Assembly: GCF_030683065.1 (NCBI RefSeq)
Contig: NZ_JAUXMX010000027.1
Location: forward strand, 35,813 to 99,812
Length of the DNA: 64,000 bases
From: Pseudomonas sp.
GTDB lineage: Bacteria; Pseudomonadota; Gammaproteobacteria; Pseudomonadales; Pseudomonadaceae
Direction of reading: 5' to 3'
The notes under the pieces are model-generated. The model was not told the origin of the DNA. It saw nothing but the letters and a program-made list of their open reading frames with translations, and did not search any database. Position numbers and translations under genes: made by a program. This document shows positions 11,615 to 22,660 of the stretch, piece by piece; within the stretch, counting starts at the first letter, position 1, and every line of letters begins with the position of its first letter.

Positions 11615-13063
11615 TTAGCGTGGAAAAGCCGGCGGATTGACGCCGACCATGTCTTCCATTACGCGAACCACCTGACAGCTATAGCCGAACTCGTTGTCAT
11701 ACCAGACGTAGAGGACAACGCGGTTGTCATTGCAGATGGTCGCCTCGGCATCCACCACGCCTGCGTGACGCGAGCCAACGAAGTCGGTGGAGACCACTTC
11801 CTGGGAATTGACGAAGTCGATCTGCTTATGCAAATCCGAGTGCAGCGCCATGTGGCGCAGGTACTCGTTCATTTCTTCGCGGGTTGCTGGCTTTTCCAGA
11901 TTCAGATTGAGAATGGCCATGGACACGTTCGGCGTCGGCACACGAATGGCATTACCCGTCAGCTTGCCCTTGAGTACCGGCAGCGCCTTGGCAGCGGCAG
12001 TGGCCGCACCCGTCTCGGTGATTACCATGTTCAGTGCGGCGCTACGACCACGACGACTGCCCTTATGGAAGTTGTCGATCAGGTTCTGGTCGTTGGTGTA
12101 CGAGTGCACGGTTTCGACGTGACCATTGATGATGCCGTACTTGTCATTCACTACCTTCAGCACCGGCACAATGGCGTTGGTGGTACAGGAGGCAGCAGAA
12201 ACAATCTTGTCGTCAGCGGAGATGTCGCCATGGTTGATGCCATGCACGATGTTCTTCAGCTCGCCCTTGCCAGGCGCTGTCAGCACCACACGGTCAATGC
12301 CCGGACAGGCTAGATGCTGGCTCAAGCCTTCTGCATCACGCCACACACCGGTGTTATCCACCAGCAGCGCGTTATCGATACCGTACTGGGTGTAATCCAC
12401 ATCGCCTGGCGACTTGGCGTAAATCACCTGGATCAGGTTGCCATTGGCGGTGATGGTGTTGTTTTCCTCATCGATCACGATGGTGCCGTCGAACGGACCA
12501 TGCACCGAATCGCGACGCAACAAACTGGCACGCTTCTCAAGATCGTTTTCAGCACCCTTGCGCACAACAATAGCGCGCAGACGCAGGCCATCACCGCCAC
12601 CGGTCTTCTCGATCAGGATGCGCGCCAGCAGACGGCCAATCCGACCAAAACCATAGAGCACCACATCGGTGCCCTTGCGTGCCGCGACATTCTGCTGACC
12701 GGCTACCGGCTCCAGCTCGTCACGCACGAACTGCTCAATGCTGCGGCCATTGGCCTCTTCCAGGTACTTGGCCATCATCCGGCCCAAGTCCACTGACGCA
12801 GAACCCAGCTTGAGCTCGCTCATGGTCTTGAGCATCGGGAACGTGCCATGCACCGACAGCTCGGCATCGCCGTCCAGGCGATGGCGCGCGTAGCGATGGG
12901 CTTTGAGAATCTGAATGACCGAACGGTTGATCAGGCTACGACCGTAGATCGACGTGACAACGTTGTTGTTGCGGTAGAGCTGACCAATCAATGGAATCAT
13001 CGCTTCTGCGAGGGCTTCACGATCAATCCACTCACCGAGACACTGGTCGGGCTTCTGATTCAC
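11615..13063 (-). CDS. glyceraldehyde-3-phosphate dehydrogenase, long form
   Basis: A 482-residue NAD(P)-dependent GAPDH. The catalytic centre is SAASCTTNAIVPV, and the nucleotide motif is VLYGFGRIGRLLARIL. It has an N-terminal extension of about 130 residues before the Rossmann domain (beginning NQKPDQCLGEWIDREAL), so it is much longer than the usual 330-residue enzyme. This long form is typical of Pseudomonas beside mfd. The start is set at GTG 13063, because GGAAGG lies eight bases before it and homologues begin with the same NQKPDQC residues. It probably works in gluconeogenic or glycolytic flux; the direction cannot be told from sequence. Confidence 0.93.
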   Translation of the reverse strand: MNQKPDQCLGEWIDREALAEAMIPLIGQLYRNNNVVTSIYGRSLINRSVIQILKAHRYARHRLDGDAELSVHGTFPMLKTMSELKLGSASVDLGRMMAKYLEEANGRSIEQFVRDELEPVAGQQNVAARKGTDVVLYGFGRIGRLLARILIEKTGGGDGLRLRAIVVRKGAENDLEKRASLLRRDSVHGPFDGTIVIDEENNTITANGNLIQVIYAKSPGDVDYTQYGIDNALLVDNTGVWRDAEGLSQHLACPGIDRVVLTAPGKGELKNIVHGINHGDISADDKIVSAASCTTNAIVPVLKVVNDKYGIINGHVETVHSYTNDQNLIDNFHKGSRRGRSAALNMVITETGAATAAAKALPVLKGKLTGNAIRVPTPNVSMAILNLNLEKPATREEMNEYLRHMALHSDLHKQIDFVNSQEVVSTDFVGSRHAGVVDAEATICNDNRVVLYVWYDNEFGYSCQVVRVMEDMVGVNPPAFPR

Positions 13064-13230
13064 GGGCAGTACCTTCCATATGTAGGGGCTGAAAAAAGGG
13101 GCTACATTATGCCGGCCAAGGCATTCGTCGGCAATCTGCAACGGACGAAACACTGACAGCAACACGCGCGGATAGATACAATCGGGGGCCATGCCGCCAA
13201 GCCCGTGAGCCGCCCGTGCCTGTACCGCCC

Positions 13231-16200
13231 GTGTCCGTACTGCGTCTACCGTCCCTGCCCGCCACCGCCGGGAAACAGCACTGGGGCAATCTGCCTGGTG
13301 CCGCATTGAGCCTGGCGATTGCCGAAGCCGCCAGTGCTGCCAAGCGCTTTACTCTGCTGCTGACTGCCGACAGTCAGAATGCCGAGCGCCTGCAGCAAGA
13401 ACTGAGTTTCTTCGCGCCGGAGTTACCGGTGCTGCATTTCCCTGACTGGGAAACCCTGCCCTACGATCTGTTTTCGCCGCATCAAGACATCATTTCCCAG
13501 CGAATTTCAGCACTCTATCGCCTGCCCGAGCTGAAACATGGTGTATTGGTAGTGCCAATCACCACCGCCCTACATCGCCTGGCGCCCAAGCGTTTTCTGC
13601 TCGGCAGCAGCCTGGTCATGCACGTTGGCCAGCAACTCGACGTCAACCAGATGCGCGGCAACCTGGAGGCGGCAGGCTATCGCTGTGTAGATACGGTGTA
13701 CGAGCACGGCGAGTTCGCCGTACGCGGCGCGCTGATCGATCTGTTCCCGATGGGCAGTAGCCAGCCGTACCGCATCGACCTGTTCGATGATGAAATCGAA
13801 ACCCTGCGCACCTTCGACCCGGAAACCCAACGTTCGATCGACAAAGTCCAATCGATCAAGCTGCTGCCGGCCCGCGAATTCCCGCTGGAGAAAAAAGCCG
13901 TTAGCGATTTTCGCGGGCGCTTTCGTGATCGCTTCGATGTCGACTTCCGCCGCTGCCCGATCTACCAGGACCTCTCCACTGGCATTACCCCAGCGGGCAT
14001 CGAGTATTACCTGCCACTGTTTTTCGAAGAAACCGCGACCCTGTTCGACTATTTGCCGCAGGACACCCAGGTATTTTCCCTCCCGGGCGTGGAAAAAGCC
14101 GCCGAGCAATTCTGGAGCGATGCACGCAATCGCTACGACGAGCGCCGGGTCGACCCCGAGCGTCCTTTGCTCCCGCCAGCCGACATTTTCCTGCCGGTAG
14201 ATGATTGCTTCGCCCGCCTGAAAGAGTGGCCACGAGTCGTCATCAGCCAGCAGGACATCGAGCCGGGCGTCGGCCGCCAGCGCTTCGACGCGCAACCCCT
14301 GCCTGACTTGGCGATCCAGGCCAAGGCCGGCGAGCCCCTTGCCGCTCTGCGCAGCTTTATCGAAGAATATCCGGGCCGCGTGCTGTTCTGCGCAGAGTCC
14401 GCCGGGCGCCGTGAAGTGCTCCTGGAGCTACTCGCGCGCCTCAAACTCAAGCCTAGGGAAGTGGCCAGCTGGCCAGAATTCACCGCCAGCAAGGAGCGCC
14501 TGGGCATCACTATTGCCCCGCTCGACGACGGCCTACTGCTCGACGACCTGGCACTGATTGCCGAGAGCCCACTATTCGGCCAACGGGTCATGCAGCGCCG
14601 CCGCCGCGAGAAATCACGCGACGGCGGTGACAACGTCATCAAGAACCTCGCCGAGCTGCGCGAGGGCGCGCCCGTGGTGCACATCGATCACGGCGTCGGT
14701 CGTTACCTGGGTCTGGAGACCATGGAGTTTGACGGCCAGGCGGCCGAATTCCTCGCCCTGATGTATGCCGAGGAAGCCAAGCTCTACGTGCCAGTGGCCA
14801 GCCTGCACCTGATCGCCCGCTACACCGGCAGCGACGACGCACTGGCCCCACTGCACCGCCTCGGCTCGGAAATCTGGCAGAAAGCCAAGCGCAAGGCCGC
14901 CGAACAAGTGCGCGATGTCGCAGCCGAACTGCTCGATATCTACGCCCGCCGCGCCGCTCGTGAGGGCTATGCGTTTGCTGATCCGCAACTCGATTATGAG
15001 ACCTTCAGCGCAGGCTTTCCTTTCGAAGAAACGCCTGACCAGCAAACCGCCATCGACGCGGTGCGCGATGACATGCTCGCACCAAGGCCGATGGATCGCC
15101 TGATCTGCGGCGACGTCGGCTTCGGCAAGACCGAAGTGGCCATGCGCGCCGCTTTTATCGCCGTGCATAGCGGTCGCCAGGTGGCCGTACTGGTGCCAAC
15201 CACCCTACTCGCCCAACAGCACTACAACAGCTTTCGCGACCGCTTTGCCGACTGGCCGGTGAATGTCGAGGTGATGAGCCGATTCAAGAGCACCAAGGAA
15301 GTCGCGAGCGCCGTACAGCAACTGAGTGAGGGTAAGGTCGATATCGTCATCGGCACCCACAAGTTGCTGCAGGGTGACGTCCAGTTCAAAGACTTGGGCC
15401 TGGTGATCATCGATGAGGAACACCGTTTCGGTGTGCGCCAAAAGGAGCAGCTCAAGGCCTTGCGCAGCGAAGTGGATATTCTCACCCTCACCGCCACGCC
15501 TATCCCACGCACCCTGAACATGGCCGTGGCCGGCATGCGCGACCTGTCGATCATCGCCACGCCGCCGGCGCGCCGCCTGTCGGTGCGCACCTTCGTGATG
15601 GAGCAGAACAACCCGACCATCAAGGAAGCGCTGCTGCGCGAGTTGCTCCGCGGCGGGCAGGTCTACTACCTGCACAACGACGTCAAGACCATCGAGAAAT
15701 GCGCCGCCGACCTGGCCGAGCTGGTTCCCGAAGCGCGCATCGGCATTGGCCACGGGCAGATGCGCGAGCGCGAACTGGAACAGGTGATGGGCGACTTCTA
15801 CCACAAGCGTTTCAACGTACTGATCGCCTCGACCATCATTGAAACCGGTATCGACGTGCCCAGCGCCAACACCATCATCATCGAGCGCGCCGACAAGTTC
15901 GGCCTGGCGCAGCTGCACCAATTGCGCGGCCGCGTCGGGCGCAGCCACCACCAGGCTTATGCCTATCTGCTGACCCCACCACGCAAGCAGATGACCGATG
16001 ACGCGCAGAAACGCCTGGAAGCCATCTCCGGCGCCCAGGATCTCGGCGCTGGCTTCCTGCTGGCTACCCACGATCTGGAAATCCGCGGTGCTGGCGAACT
16101 GCTCGGCGACGGCCAGAGCGGACAGATCCAGGCAGTCGGTTTTACCCTGTATATGGAAATGCTCGAGCGCGCAGTTAAATCCATCCGCAAGGGCGAACAA

Positions 16201-16668
16201 CCCAACCTCGATCAACCCTTGGGCGGTGGCCCCGAGATCAACCTGCGAGTAGCCGCACTGATCCCGGAAGACTACCTGCCAGACGTGCACGCACGGCTGA
16301 TCCTCTACAAACGCATCGCTTCGGCTGCCGACGAGGATGGCTTGAAAGAGCTGCAAGTGGAAATGATCGACCGCTTCGGCCTGCTGCCTGAACCAAGCAA
16401 GAACCTGGTGCGCCTGACCCTCCTGAAACTGCAGGCGGAGAAACTCGGCATCAAGAAGGTCGACGCGGGCCCACAAGGCGGGCGCATCGAGTTCGCCGCT
16501 GACACCTGCGTCGACCCAATGACCCTGATCAAACTGATCCAGGGCGCGCCTGCTCGCTACAAATTCGAGGGTGCCACACTGTTCAAATTCCAGGTACCGA
16601 TGGAGCGCCCGGAAAATCGATTCGATACCGTGGAAGCGCTCTTCGCGCGACTCACCCCCTCTACTTAA
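13231..16668 (+). CDS. mfd: transcription-repair coupling factor Mfd
   Basis: A protein of about 1145 residues that removes RNA polymerase stalled at DNA damage and recruits UvrA. The N-terminal UvrB-like part includes PVLHFPDWETLPYDLFSPHQ. The central RNA polymerase-interacting domain (VHIDHGVGRYLGLE) and the RecG-like translocase follow, with Walker A GDVGFGKTE, DEEH box IIDEEHRFGV, TATPIPRTL and QLRGRVGRS motifs. The C-terminal regulatory domain is complete. Two GTG starts are possible, 13216 and 13231. I prefer 13231 because it gives the usual SVLRLP N-terminus; neither has a clear ribosome site. Confidence 0.97.
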   Translation: MSVLRLPSLPATAGKQHWGNLPGAALSLAIAEAASAAKRFTLLLTADSQNAERLQQELSFFAPELPVLHFPDWETLPYDLFSPHQDIISQRISALYRLPELKHGVLVVPITTALHRLAPKRFLLGSSLVMHVGQQLDVNQMRGNLEAAGYRCVDTVYEHGEFAVRGALIDLFPMGSSQPYRIDLFDDEIETLRTFDPETQRSIDKVQSIKLLPAREFPLEKKAVSDFRGRFRDRFDVDFRRCPIYQDLSTGITPAGIEYYLPLFFEETATLFDYLPQDTQVFSLPGVEKAAEQFWSDARNRYDERRVDPERPLLPPADIFLPVDDCFARLKEWPRVVISQQDIEPGVGRQRFDAQPLPDLAIQAKAGEPLAALRSFIEEYPGRVLFCAESAGRREVLLELLARLKLKPREVASWPEFTASKERLGITIAPLDDGLLLDDLALIAESPLFGQRVMQRRRREKSRDGGDNVIKNLAELREGAPVVHIDHGVGRYLGLETMEFDGQAAEFLALMYAEEAKLYVPVASLHLIARYTGSDDALAPLHRLGSEIWQKAKRKAAEQVRDVAAELLDIYARRAAREGYAFADPQLDYETFSAGFPFEETPDQQTAIDAVRDDMLAPRPMDRLICGDVGFGKTEVAMRAAFIAVHSGRQVAVLVPTTLLAQQHYNSFRDRFADWPVNVEVMSRFKSTKEVASAVQQLSEGKVDIVIGTHKLLQGDVQFKDLGLVIIDEEHRFGVRQKEQLKALRSEVDILTLTATPIPRTLNMAVAGMRDLSIIATPPARRLSVRTFVMEQNNPTIKEALLRELLRGGQVYYLHNDVKTIEKCAADLAELVPEARIGIGHGQMRERELEQVMGDFYHKRFNVLIASTIIETGIDVPSANTIIIERADKFGLAQLHQLRGRVGRSHHQAYAYLLTPPRKQMTDDAQKRLEAISGAQDLGAGFLLATHDLEIRGAGELLGDGQSGQIQAVGFTLYMEMLERAVKSIRKGEQPNLDQPLGGGPEINLRVAALIPEDYLPDVHARLILYKRIASAADEDGLKELQVEMIDRFGLLPEPSKNLVRLTLLKLQAEKLGIKKVDAGPQGGRIEFAADTCVDPMTLIKLIQGAPARYKFEGATLFKFQVPMERPENRFDTVEALFARLTPST

Positions 16669-16680
16669 AGGACTGACACC

Positions 16681-17211
16681 ATGCGCGCACTTCGCTCGCT
16701 CTCACTTGTCTTGCTGTCGCTACTGGGCAGCGCAACAGCCTTTGCCGAGGCGATGTTCCAGGTTGAAGTGATCGTTTTCAGGCAAACAACCCAGCAGCTT
16801 CCGGCCGCCCGCACCGCGCCTGACGACTGGGCGCAAGGGGCATTGCCGATCGACTCAAGTCAGGAACGTACCGCCGCGCTGAATAGCGAAGCTAACAAAC
16901 TCAATCCTGCCAACGGCTATACCGTGCTACTGCACAAAGCCTGGACGCAAAGCATCGGCACCAGCCCCGCGAGCGTGGCACTGAGCACCGGAGTGGAACA
17001 GTTTGGCCACTTCCCGGTTGAAGGCACCCTGGACCTGAAGCAGGATCGCCTCATCGACCTGAGTGCCAATCTGTGGGTCAACCAGTTCGATACCAACGGC
17101 TCGCTCAACAGCAGCGAACTGATCAAACACAGCGTGCGCCTGCAAAGCGGCGAACTGACCTACCTTGATCACGGCAGCTTTGGCCTGCTGGTGCGCATCA
17201 GCCCACTTTAA
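16681..17211 (+). CDS. CsiV-like secreted protein
   Basis: A 176-residue protein with a signal peptide ending SATAFA. The mature part starts EAMFQVEVIVFRQ and contains the GYTVLLHKAWTQS stretch characteristic of the CsiV family, described in Shewanella as a periplasmic peptidoglycan-related protein needed for growth with a toxic agent. It begins 12 bases after mfd with GGA before the ATG, so it is probably co-transcribed. The exact role in Pseudomonas is not known. Confidence 0.75.
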   Translation: MRALRSLSLVLLSLLGSATAFAEAMFQVEVIVFRQTTQQLPAARTAPDDWAQGALPIDSSQERTAALNSEANKLNPANGYTVLLHKAWTQSIGTSPASVALSTGVEQFGHFPVEGTLDLKQDRLIDLSANLWVNQFDTNGSLNSSELIKHSVRLQSGELTYLDHGSFGLLVRISPL

Positions 17212-17240
17212 ACAGAGCGCCCGGCGCCTTGCCTGCAACA

Positions 17241-17270
17241 ATAAAGGGTCGCTATCGCGACCCTTTATAT
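17241..17270. terminator. bidirectional hairpin terminator
   Basis: AAAGGGTCGC pairs with GCGACCCTTT across a short loop, with A/T flanks on both sides, between the convergent CsiV-like and mtnP genes. Confidence 0.7.
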
Positions 17271-17363
17271 TGGCTATGCACCCATTGCCTGTTGTGAGGC
17301 GATAAGTCGTAGGCAGGTGCTAGCTAAGCCTGCCTCGCTGGGCTTCGTCGCCAGCCGCTATGT

Positions 17364-19122
<1,759 letters not shown>

Positions 19123-19135
19123 AAATAATCCTTAA

Positions 19136-19657
19136 CTAAAGTGACTCCGCCGCCCAGAGCGGGCATGCAGCCTCGTCGATCTGCACAGCACATTGAACAG
19201 GAACCCGCGGAAACAGCGCCAGTAGATCGGCATTACGCAACCGTACACAGCCATGCGAGCGCGGTATGCCCATGGGCTCAGTGTCCGGTGTGCCGTGCAG
19301 GTAGATATAGCGGCGGAAGGTGTCGACCTCTCGCAGTCGATTACGTCCCGGCTCACAGCCGCTGAGCCAGATAATCCGCGTAAGAATCCAGTCGCGGGCG
19401 GGAAACTGCGCAGCCAGGTCTGGCGACCAGACCTCGCCTGTCCAGCGACGACCGCGCAATACCGCCCCCAGGGGCAAGCCTTCGCCAATCTTCGCCCGCA
19501 CACGATGCAAACCACGCGGGGTACAGCCGGAGCCATTCAGCTCGCCGGGGCCATTGAGTGCGGTGGAAACTGACAGACGCAAAACCAGCTGCCCGTCGGC
19601 AAAACCGTACAGGCACTGATCAGCGAGGGAAATATGCAGGAGGTCGAGAGTGCGCAT
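19136..19657 (-). CDS. L,D-transpeptidase (YkuD domain)
   Basis: A 173-residue protein with a YkuD catalytic motif, IYLHGTPD...PRSHGCVRLRNADLLALF, containing the nucleophile cysteine in SHGC. Such enzymes form 3-3 crosslinks or attach proteins to peptidoglycan. It has no obvious signal peptide: the N-terminus MRTLDLLHISLADQCLYGF is not strongly hydrophobic, unusual for an enzyme that acts in the periplasm. It lies just upstream of nagZ on the same strand, so a link to peptidoglycan recycling is plausible. Confidence 0.85.
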   Translation of the reverse strand: MRTLDLLHISLADQCLYGFADGQLVLRLSVSTALNGPGELNGSGCTPRGLHRVRAKIGEGLPLGAVLRGRRWTGEVWSPDLAAQFPARDWILTRIIWLSGCEPGRNRLREVDTFRRYIYLHGTPDTEPMGIPRSHGCVRLRNADLLALFPRVPVQCAVQIDEAACPLWAAESL

Positions 19658-19696
19658 AGGGCGCTAGCTTAGCGGATCGGACTCGCCAAGCCCACT

Positions 19697-19748
19697 AGGG
19701 CCTGTTGCCGTTTCGTTCGCGGCTCGCGACAAAACAGCAACAGACCCT
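19697..19748 (-). repeat. long hairpin repeat downstream of psrA
   Basis: A near-perfect 24-base-pair stem with a three-base loop. All three non-Watson-Crick positions are C/A on the plus strand but G-U on the minus strand, which suggests that the minus-strand RNA (from psrA) is the folded form. No T-run follows, so it does not look like a standard terminator. Confidence 0.7.
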
Positions 19749-19757
19749 GGCATGGCA

Positions 19758-20465
19758 TCAAACCTTGGCCGCTATGCCGGCATTCTTGACGCGCGGCTTG
19801 AGCTGAGCAGCGGCCAGACCCTCATCGGTCACACCGCTTTCCGAACGCATACCAGCCGCCAGGAATGGCACCATCATGCGCATGACCTGCTCGATCGAGG
19901 TGTTCACCCCAAAATCGGTCTCGGCCATAGCACGCAACGCCTTGATTCCAGACATGCTGAAAGCCGCTGCGCCGAGCATGAAATGCACGCGCCAGAACAA
20001 CTCCAGCGGAGGGATACGTGGCGCGGCCTCATGCACCAGAAGCATGTAACGGCGGAACACCTTGCCGTACACCTCTTCCAGATACTTGCGCAGGTGGCCC
20101 TGACTCTGACTGAACGCCAACCCCAGCAGGCGCATGAATATCGATAAATCGTTACCACTACGCGGTTTCACCACCAGCGCCTGATCCACCAGCAACTCGA
20201 GCAACTCCTCAAGGCTGACTTTCACCTCTTGCTTCGCCTGACGACGGTCCAGCTCACGCTCGAGGCTGCTGCAGAAAGGACCAAGAAAACGCGAGAAGAC
20301 TGCCTGAATCAGCGCTTTTTTTGAACCAAAGTGATAGTTCACCGCTGCCAGATTGACTCCAGCCTTACTGGTGATCAGCCGCAATGACGTTTCCGCAAAG
20401 CCTTTCTCCGCGAACAACTGCTCCGCCGCATCGAGAATGCGTTCAACGGTTTCCGACTGGGCCAT
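19758..20465 (-). CDS. psrA: TetR-family fatty-acid-responsive regulator PsrA
   Basis: A 235-residue TetR regulator. The helix-turn-helix ITSKAGVNLAAVNYHFGSKKALIQ is at residues 29-52, and the C-terminal part is the ligand domain. In Pseudomonas, PsrA represses its own gene and fadBA genes, activates rpoS, and is released by long-chain fatty acids. Two PsrA-type operators lie 15-41 bases before the start codon. The assignment is supported by the neighbouring lexA and the nearby fadBA operon. Confidence 0.93.
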   Translation of the reverse strand: MAQSETVERILDAAEQLFAEKGFAETSLRLITSKAGVNLAAVNYHFGSKKALIQAVFSRFLGPFCSSLERELDRRQAKQEVKVSLEELLELLVDQALVVKPRSGNDLSIFMRLLGLAFSQSQGHLRKYLEEVYGKVFRRYMLLVHEAAPRIPPLELFWRVHFMLGAAAFSMSGIKALRAMAETDFGVNTSIEQVMRMMVPFLAAGMRSESGVTDEGLAAAQLKPRVKNAGIAAKV

Positions 20466-20479
20466 GACTACTCACCTGA

Positions 20480-20506
20480 CAAACACTTGTTTGAAACATA
20501 CGTTTC
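20480..20506. promoter_or_regulatory. two abutting PsrA operators
   Basis: CAAAC-ACTT-GTTTG (20480-20493) and GAAAC-ATAC-GTTTC (20493-20506) both fit the known PsrA pattern of a C/GAAAC half, a short spacer and GTTTG/C. They share one base and lie directly before psrA, consistent with autorepression. Confidence 0.85.
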
Positions 20507-20664
20507 GACTGGCCTTCTTGTCAAGTCGCGCAAGCCACTTTCTGGCTCTACGGTCACGCATCGACAACAAACGGGGCCTGGGTCTGCGTCTACTACCCAC
20601 CCCATTGCACGCAGTGGGCATGAAACCGCAAGCCGCGAATGTAGCCGGCAAGAAAAAAGGAAGA

Positions 20665-20716
20665 TTGCCAACCCCTTATCACTGTATATAATCCCAGTCA
20701 CTGTACAAAAAGACAG
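20665..20716 (+). promoter_or_regulatory. lexA promoter with two LexA boxes
   Basis: TTGCCA (20665-20670), 16 bases and a perfect TATAAT (20687-20692) form a strong promoter. LexA box 1, CTGTATATAATCCCAG (20682-20697), covers the -10 element. Box 2, CTGTACAAAAAGACAG (20701-20716), covers the start-point region. Both fit CTG-N10-CAG, so lexA-sulA should be autorepressed and SOS-induced. Confidence 0.92.
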
Positions 20717-20724
20717 AGCCAACC

Positions 20725-21333
20725 ATGCTGAAACTGACGCCACGCCAAGCTGAAATCCTCACATTCATCAAGCACTGCCTTGATGACAACGGCTACCCGC
20801 CAACCCGCGCGGAAATCGCCCAGGCACTTGGCTTCAAGTCTCCCAATGCCGCAGAGGAACACCTCAAGGCGCTAGCCCGCAAAGGCGCCATCGAAATGAC
20901 CCCCGGTGCCTCTCGAGGCATTCGCATACCTGGTTACGAACCCAACAACACGGAAGAAGGCTTACCCGTTATCGGTCGCGTCGCAGCCGGCGCGCCTATT
21001 CTAGCGCAACAGAATATTGAAGACTCGTGCCGCATCAACCCCGAGTTCTTCCACCCCAAAGCCGACTACTTGCTGCGTGTGCGCGGAATGAGCATGAAGG
21101 ATATTGGCATTCTTGACGGCGACCTGCTGGCAGTACACACCACCCGCGAGGCGCAGAATGGTCAGGTGGTAGTAGCTCGAATAGATGACGAAGTAACGGT
21201 CAAGCGCTTCAAGCGCGAAGGCAACAGAGTCTGGCTAACTGCCGAAAATTCCGAGTTTGCCCCCATAGAAGTGAACCTGGAAAAGCAAGAGTTGATCATC
21301 GAAGGCTTGAGTGTCGGCGTTATCCGCCGCTAG
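20725..21333 (+). CDS. lexA: SOS repressor LexA
   Basis: A 202-residue repressor and self-cleaving protease. It has an N-terminal winged helix ([26 protein letters not shown] would be residues 25-50), the cleavage site A88-G89 in VAAGAP, and the catalytic dyad S123 (in GMSM) and K160 (in VTVKRF). RecA-DNA filaments trigger cleavage and derepression. The promoter carries two LexA boxes. sulA follows on the same strand. Confidence 0.98.
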   Translation: MLKLTPRQAEILTFIKHCLDDNGYPPTRAEIAQALGFKSPNAAEEHLKALARKGAIEMTPGASRGIRIPGYEPNNTEEGLPVIGRVAAGAPILAQQNIEDSCRINPEFFHPKADYLLRVRGMSMKDIGILDGDLLAVHTTREAQNGQVVVARIDDEVTVKRFKREGNRVWLTAENSEFAPIEVNLEKQELIIEGLSVGVIRR

Positions 21334-21545
21334 CAGACAAGGCCCAAGGCAGTAGCAACCTGCGGCGGATGAGCAGGACCACGCCTGATCGCCGCTGGGC
21401 ACCGCAGCAGGTCGAGCGCAACTGCCAAGACAGCTAAGCCCATTCAGGTTGCGCTTGAGCATTTTGCTCCAGGAGCTAAAGCCCAGACACTCACACCAAG
21501 AGGGCAAACGCAGATCGTTTTAGACGGCCTGCCAGAGGAGGTTTT

Positions 21546-22019
21546 ATGCAGTCCCCGCAGTCACTTAAACGTATACAGCTACCGCTGTTCGAGGGGCTGA
21601 TAGCCTCCGCAGTGACGCCGCTGCTGAACCCAGCGGTGGAGTCGCCCTGGCTGGAGAACCCCGCAGCCTTCAGTGAAATCTCACTGCGCGGCGCTGCAGG
21701 TCACTGCCTGAACCTGCTTGCACCAATCCTCCGCGAACTAAGCCAGAACAACGATGCGCGCTGGTTGAGCCTGATCGCCCCACCGGGCAGCCTGACGCAA
21801 ACCTGGCTACGCGAAGCTGGCCTCAATCGCGAACGTATTCTGTTACTCCACCCAAGGGGCAAGAAAAGCGCTTTGTTGCTGGCTCAGGAAGCACTAAAGC
21901 TGGGGCGCAGCCATACTGTTGTCAGTTGGCTTCAGCCTCTTCAGCAGCATGCCCGAGAGCAACTGGAACTGGCCGCACGACAAGGCAAGGCGCAAAGCCT
22001 GAACATCAGTCTTGGGTAA
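21546..22019 (+). CDS. sulA: SOS cell division inhibitor SulA
   Basis: A 157-residue SulA-like protein. SulA blocks FtsZ polymerisation during SOS. The region from FSEISLRGAAGHCLNLLAPILREL through SLIAPPGSLTQTWLREAGL is the RecA/SulA-like core, and the later GRSHTVVSWLQPL stretch is typical. GAGGAG lies five bases before the ATG. It follows lexA by 212 bases with no LexA box of its own that I can see, which fits the lexA-sulA operon known in Pseudomonas. Confidence 0.9.
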   Translation: MQSPQSLKRIQLPLFEGLIASAVTPLLNPAVESPWLENPAAFSEISLRGAAGHCLNLLAPILRELSQNNDARWLSLIAPPGSLTQTWLREAGLNRERILLLHPRGKKSALLLAQEALKLGRSHTVVSWLQPLQQHAREQLELAARQGKAQSLNISLG

Positions 22020-22137
22020 AATTCGCAAGCAACCGCACAAGGACTGTGCTCAATAAAACGCCATCGACCAAGCCGGTCACAATCCCTGAACCCAGCTACC
22101 TGACAGTGACCTCAGCGTCGAGACAATCTCTCGTCAA

Positions 22138-22371
22138 TCAATGCAGTACGCGCGGGCCCTGCCCGTGATCGAAGTCACCTTCAGCCAATTTCCCGGCCAT
22201 TTGCACGCCGACGCTGAGCATAGCCTTGGCTACCTCGATATGCTGACCCTGCAGGAACTCCTTGGCATCAGCGGAAAAGTCCAGCACCACCAGGGTTTCT
22301 TCGTCTTCCGCGCGACGCAATGCAATGCGCCCATCAGGTAACTCGACGATCTCAAGGTAGGATGTAGGCAT
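22138..22371 (-). CDS. small conserved hypothetical protein
   Basis: A 77-residue soluble, acidic protein starting MPTSYLEIVELPDGRIALRR, with a beta-rich N-terminal half and an amphipathic helix after it (FSADAKEFLQGQHIEVAKAMLSVGVQ). The ATG at 22371 is chosen because GGAG lies ten bases before it; an upstream in-frame start gives a longer but atypical N-terminus. It is convergent with sulA. Similar small proteins lie between sulA and topA in Pseudomonas. Function unknown. Confidence 0.7.
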   Translation of the reverse strand: MPTSYLEIVELPDGRIALRRAEDEETLVVLDFSADAKEFLQGQHIEVAKAMLSVGVQMAGKLAEGDFDHGQGPRVLH

Positions 22372-22660
22372 AGGGGTGGTTCTCCAGGAAAGACGGGCAG
22401 TGTAACAGTCGACCAAGCCTCACCCCAGCCCGCTTATCCAGACTCAGAGGTTGCAAGGATGCCAAGCGCGCGCAGCCGGACAAGCGAAACAAGATCAGCC
22501 ACCTGGAAAACCAGGGAGGATGGGTCAGATAACCGAAGTTTTTACGCGCTTTGCTCGCCCTGAGGGGTTACTGCGCAACACGCCGCCTACCAAGATCAGC
22601 ACAACTGCAAGCATCCGGCGACCGCTACAGCAGGCAAGCGGTTTCTCTCAGCCTCTCAGC

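Noticed and set aside
15205..16476. A 423-codon open frame on the minus strand inside mfd
   Set aside because: Shadow of mfd; it lacks any recognisable domain.
21334..21545. A LexA box before sulA (CTG-N11-CAG near 21360)
   Set aside because: The spacer is 11 bases instead of 10, so it does not fit; sulA is more likely read from the lexA promoter.
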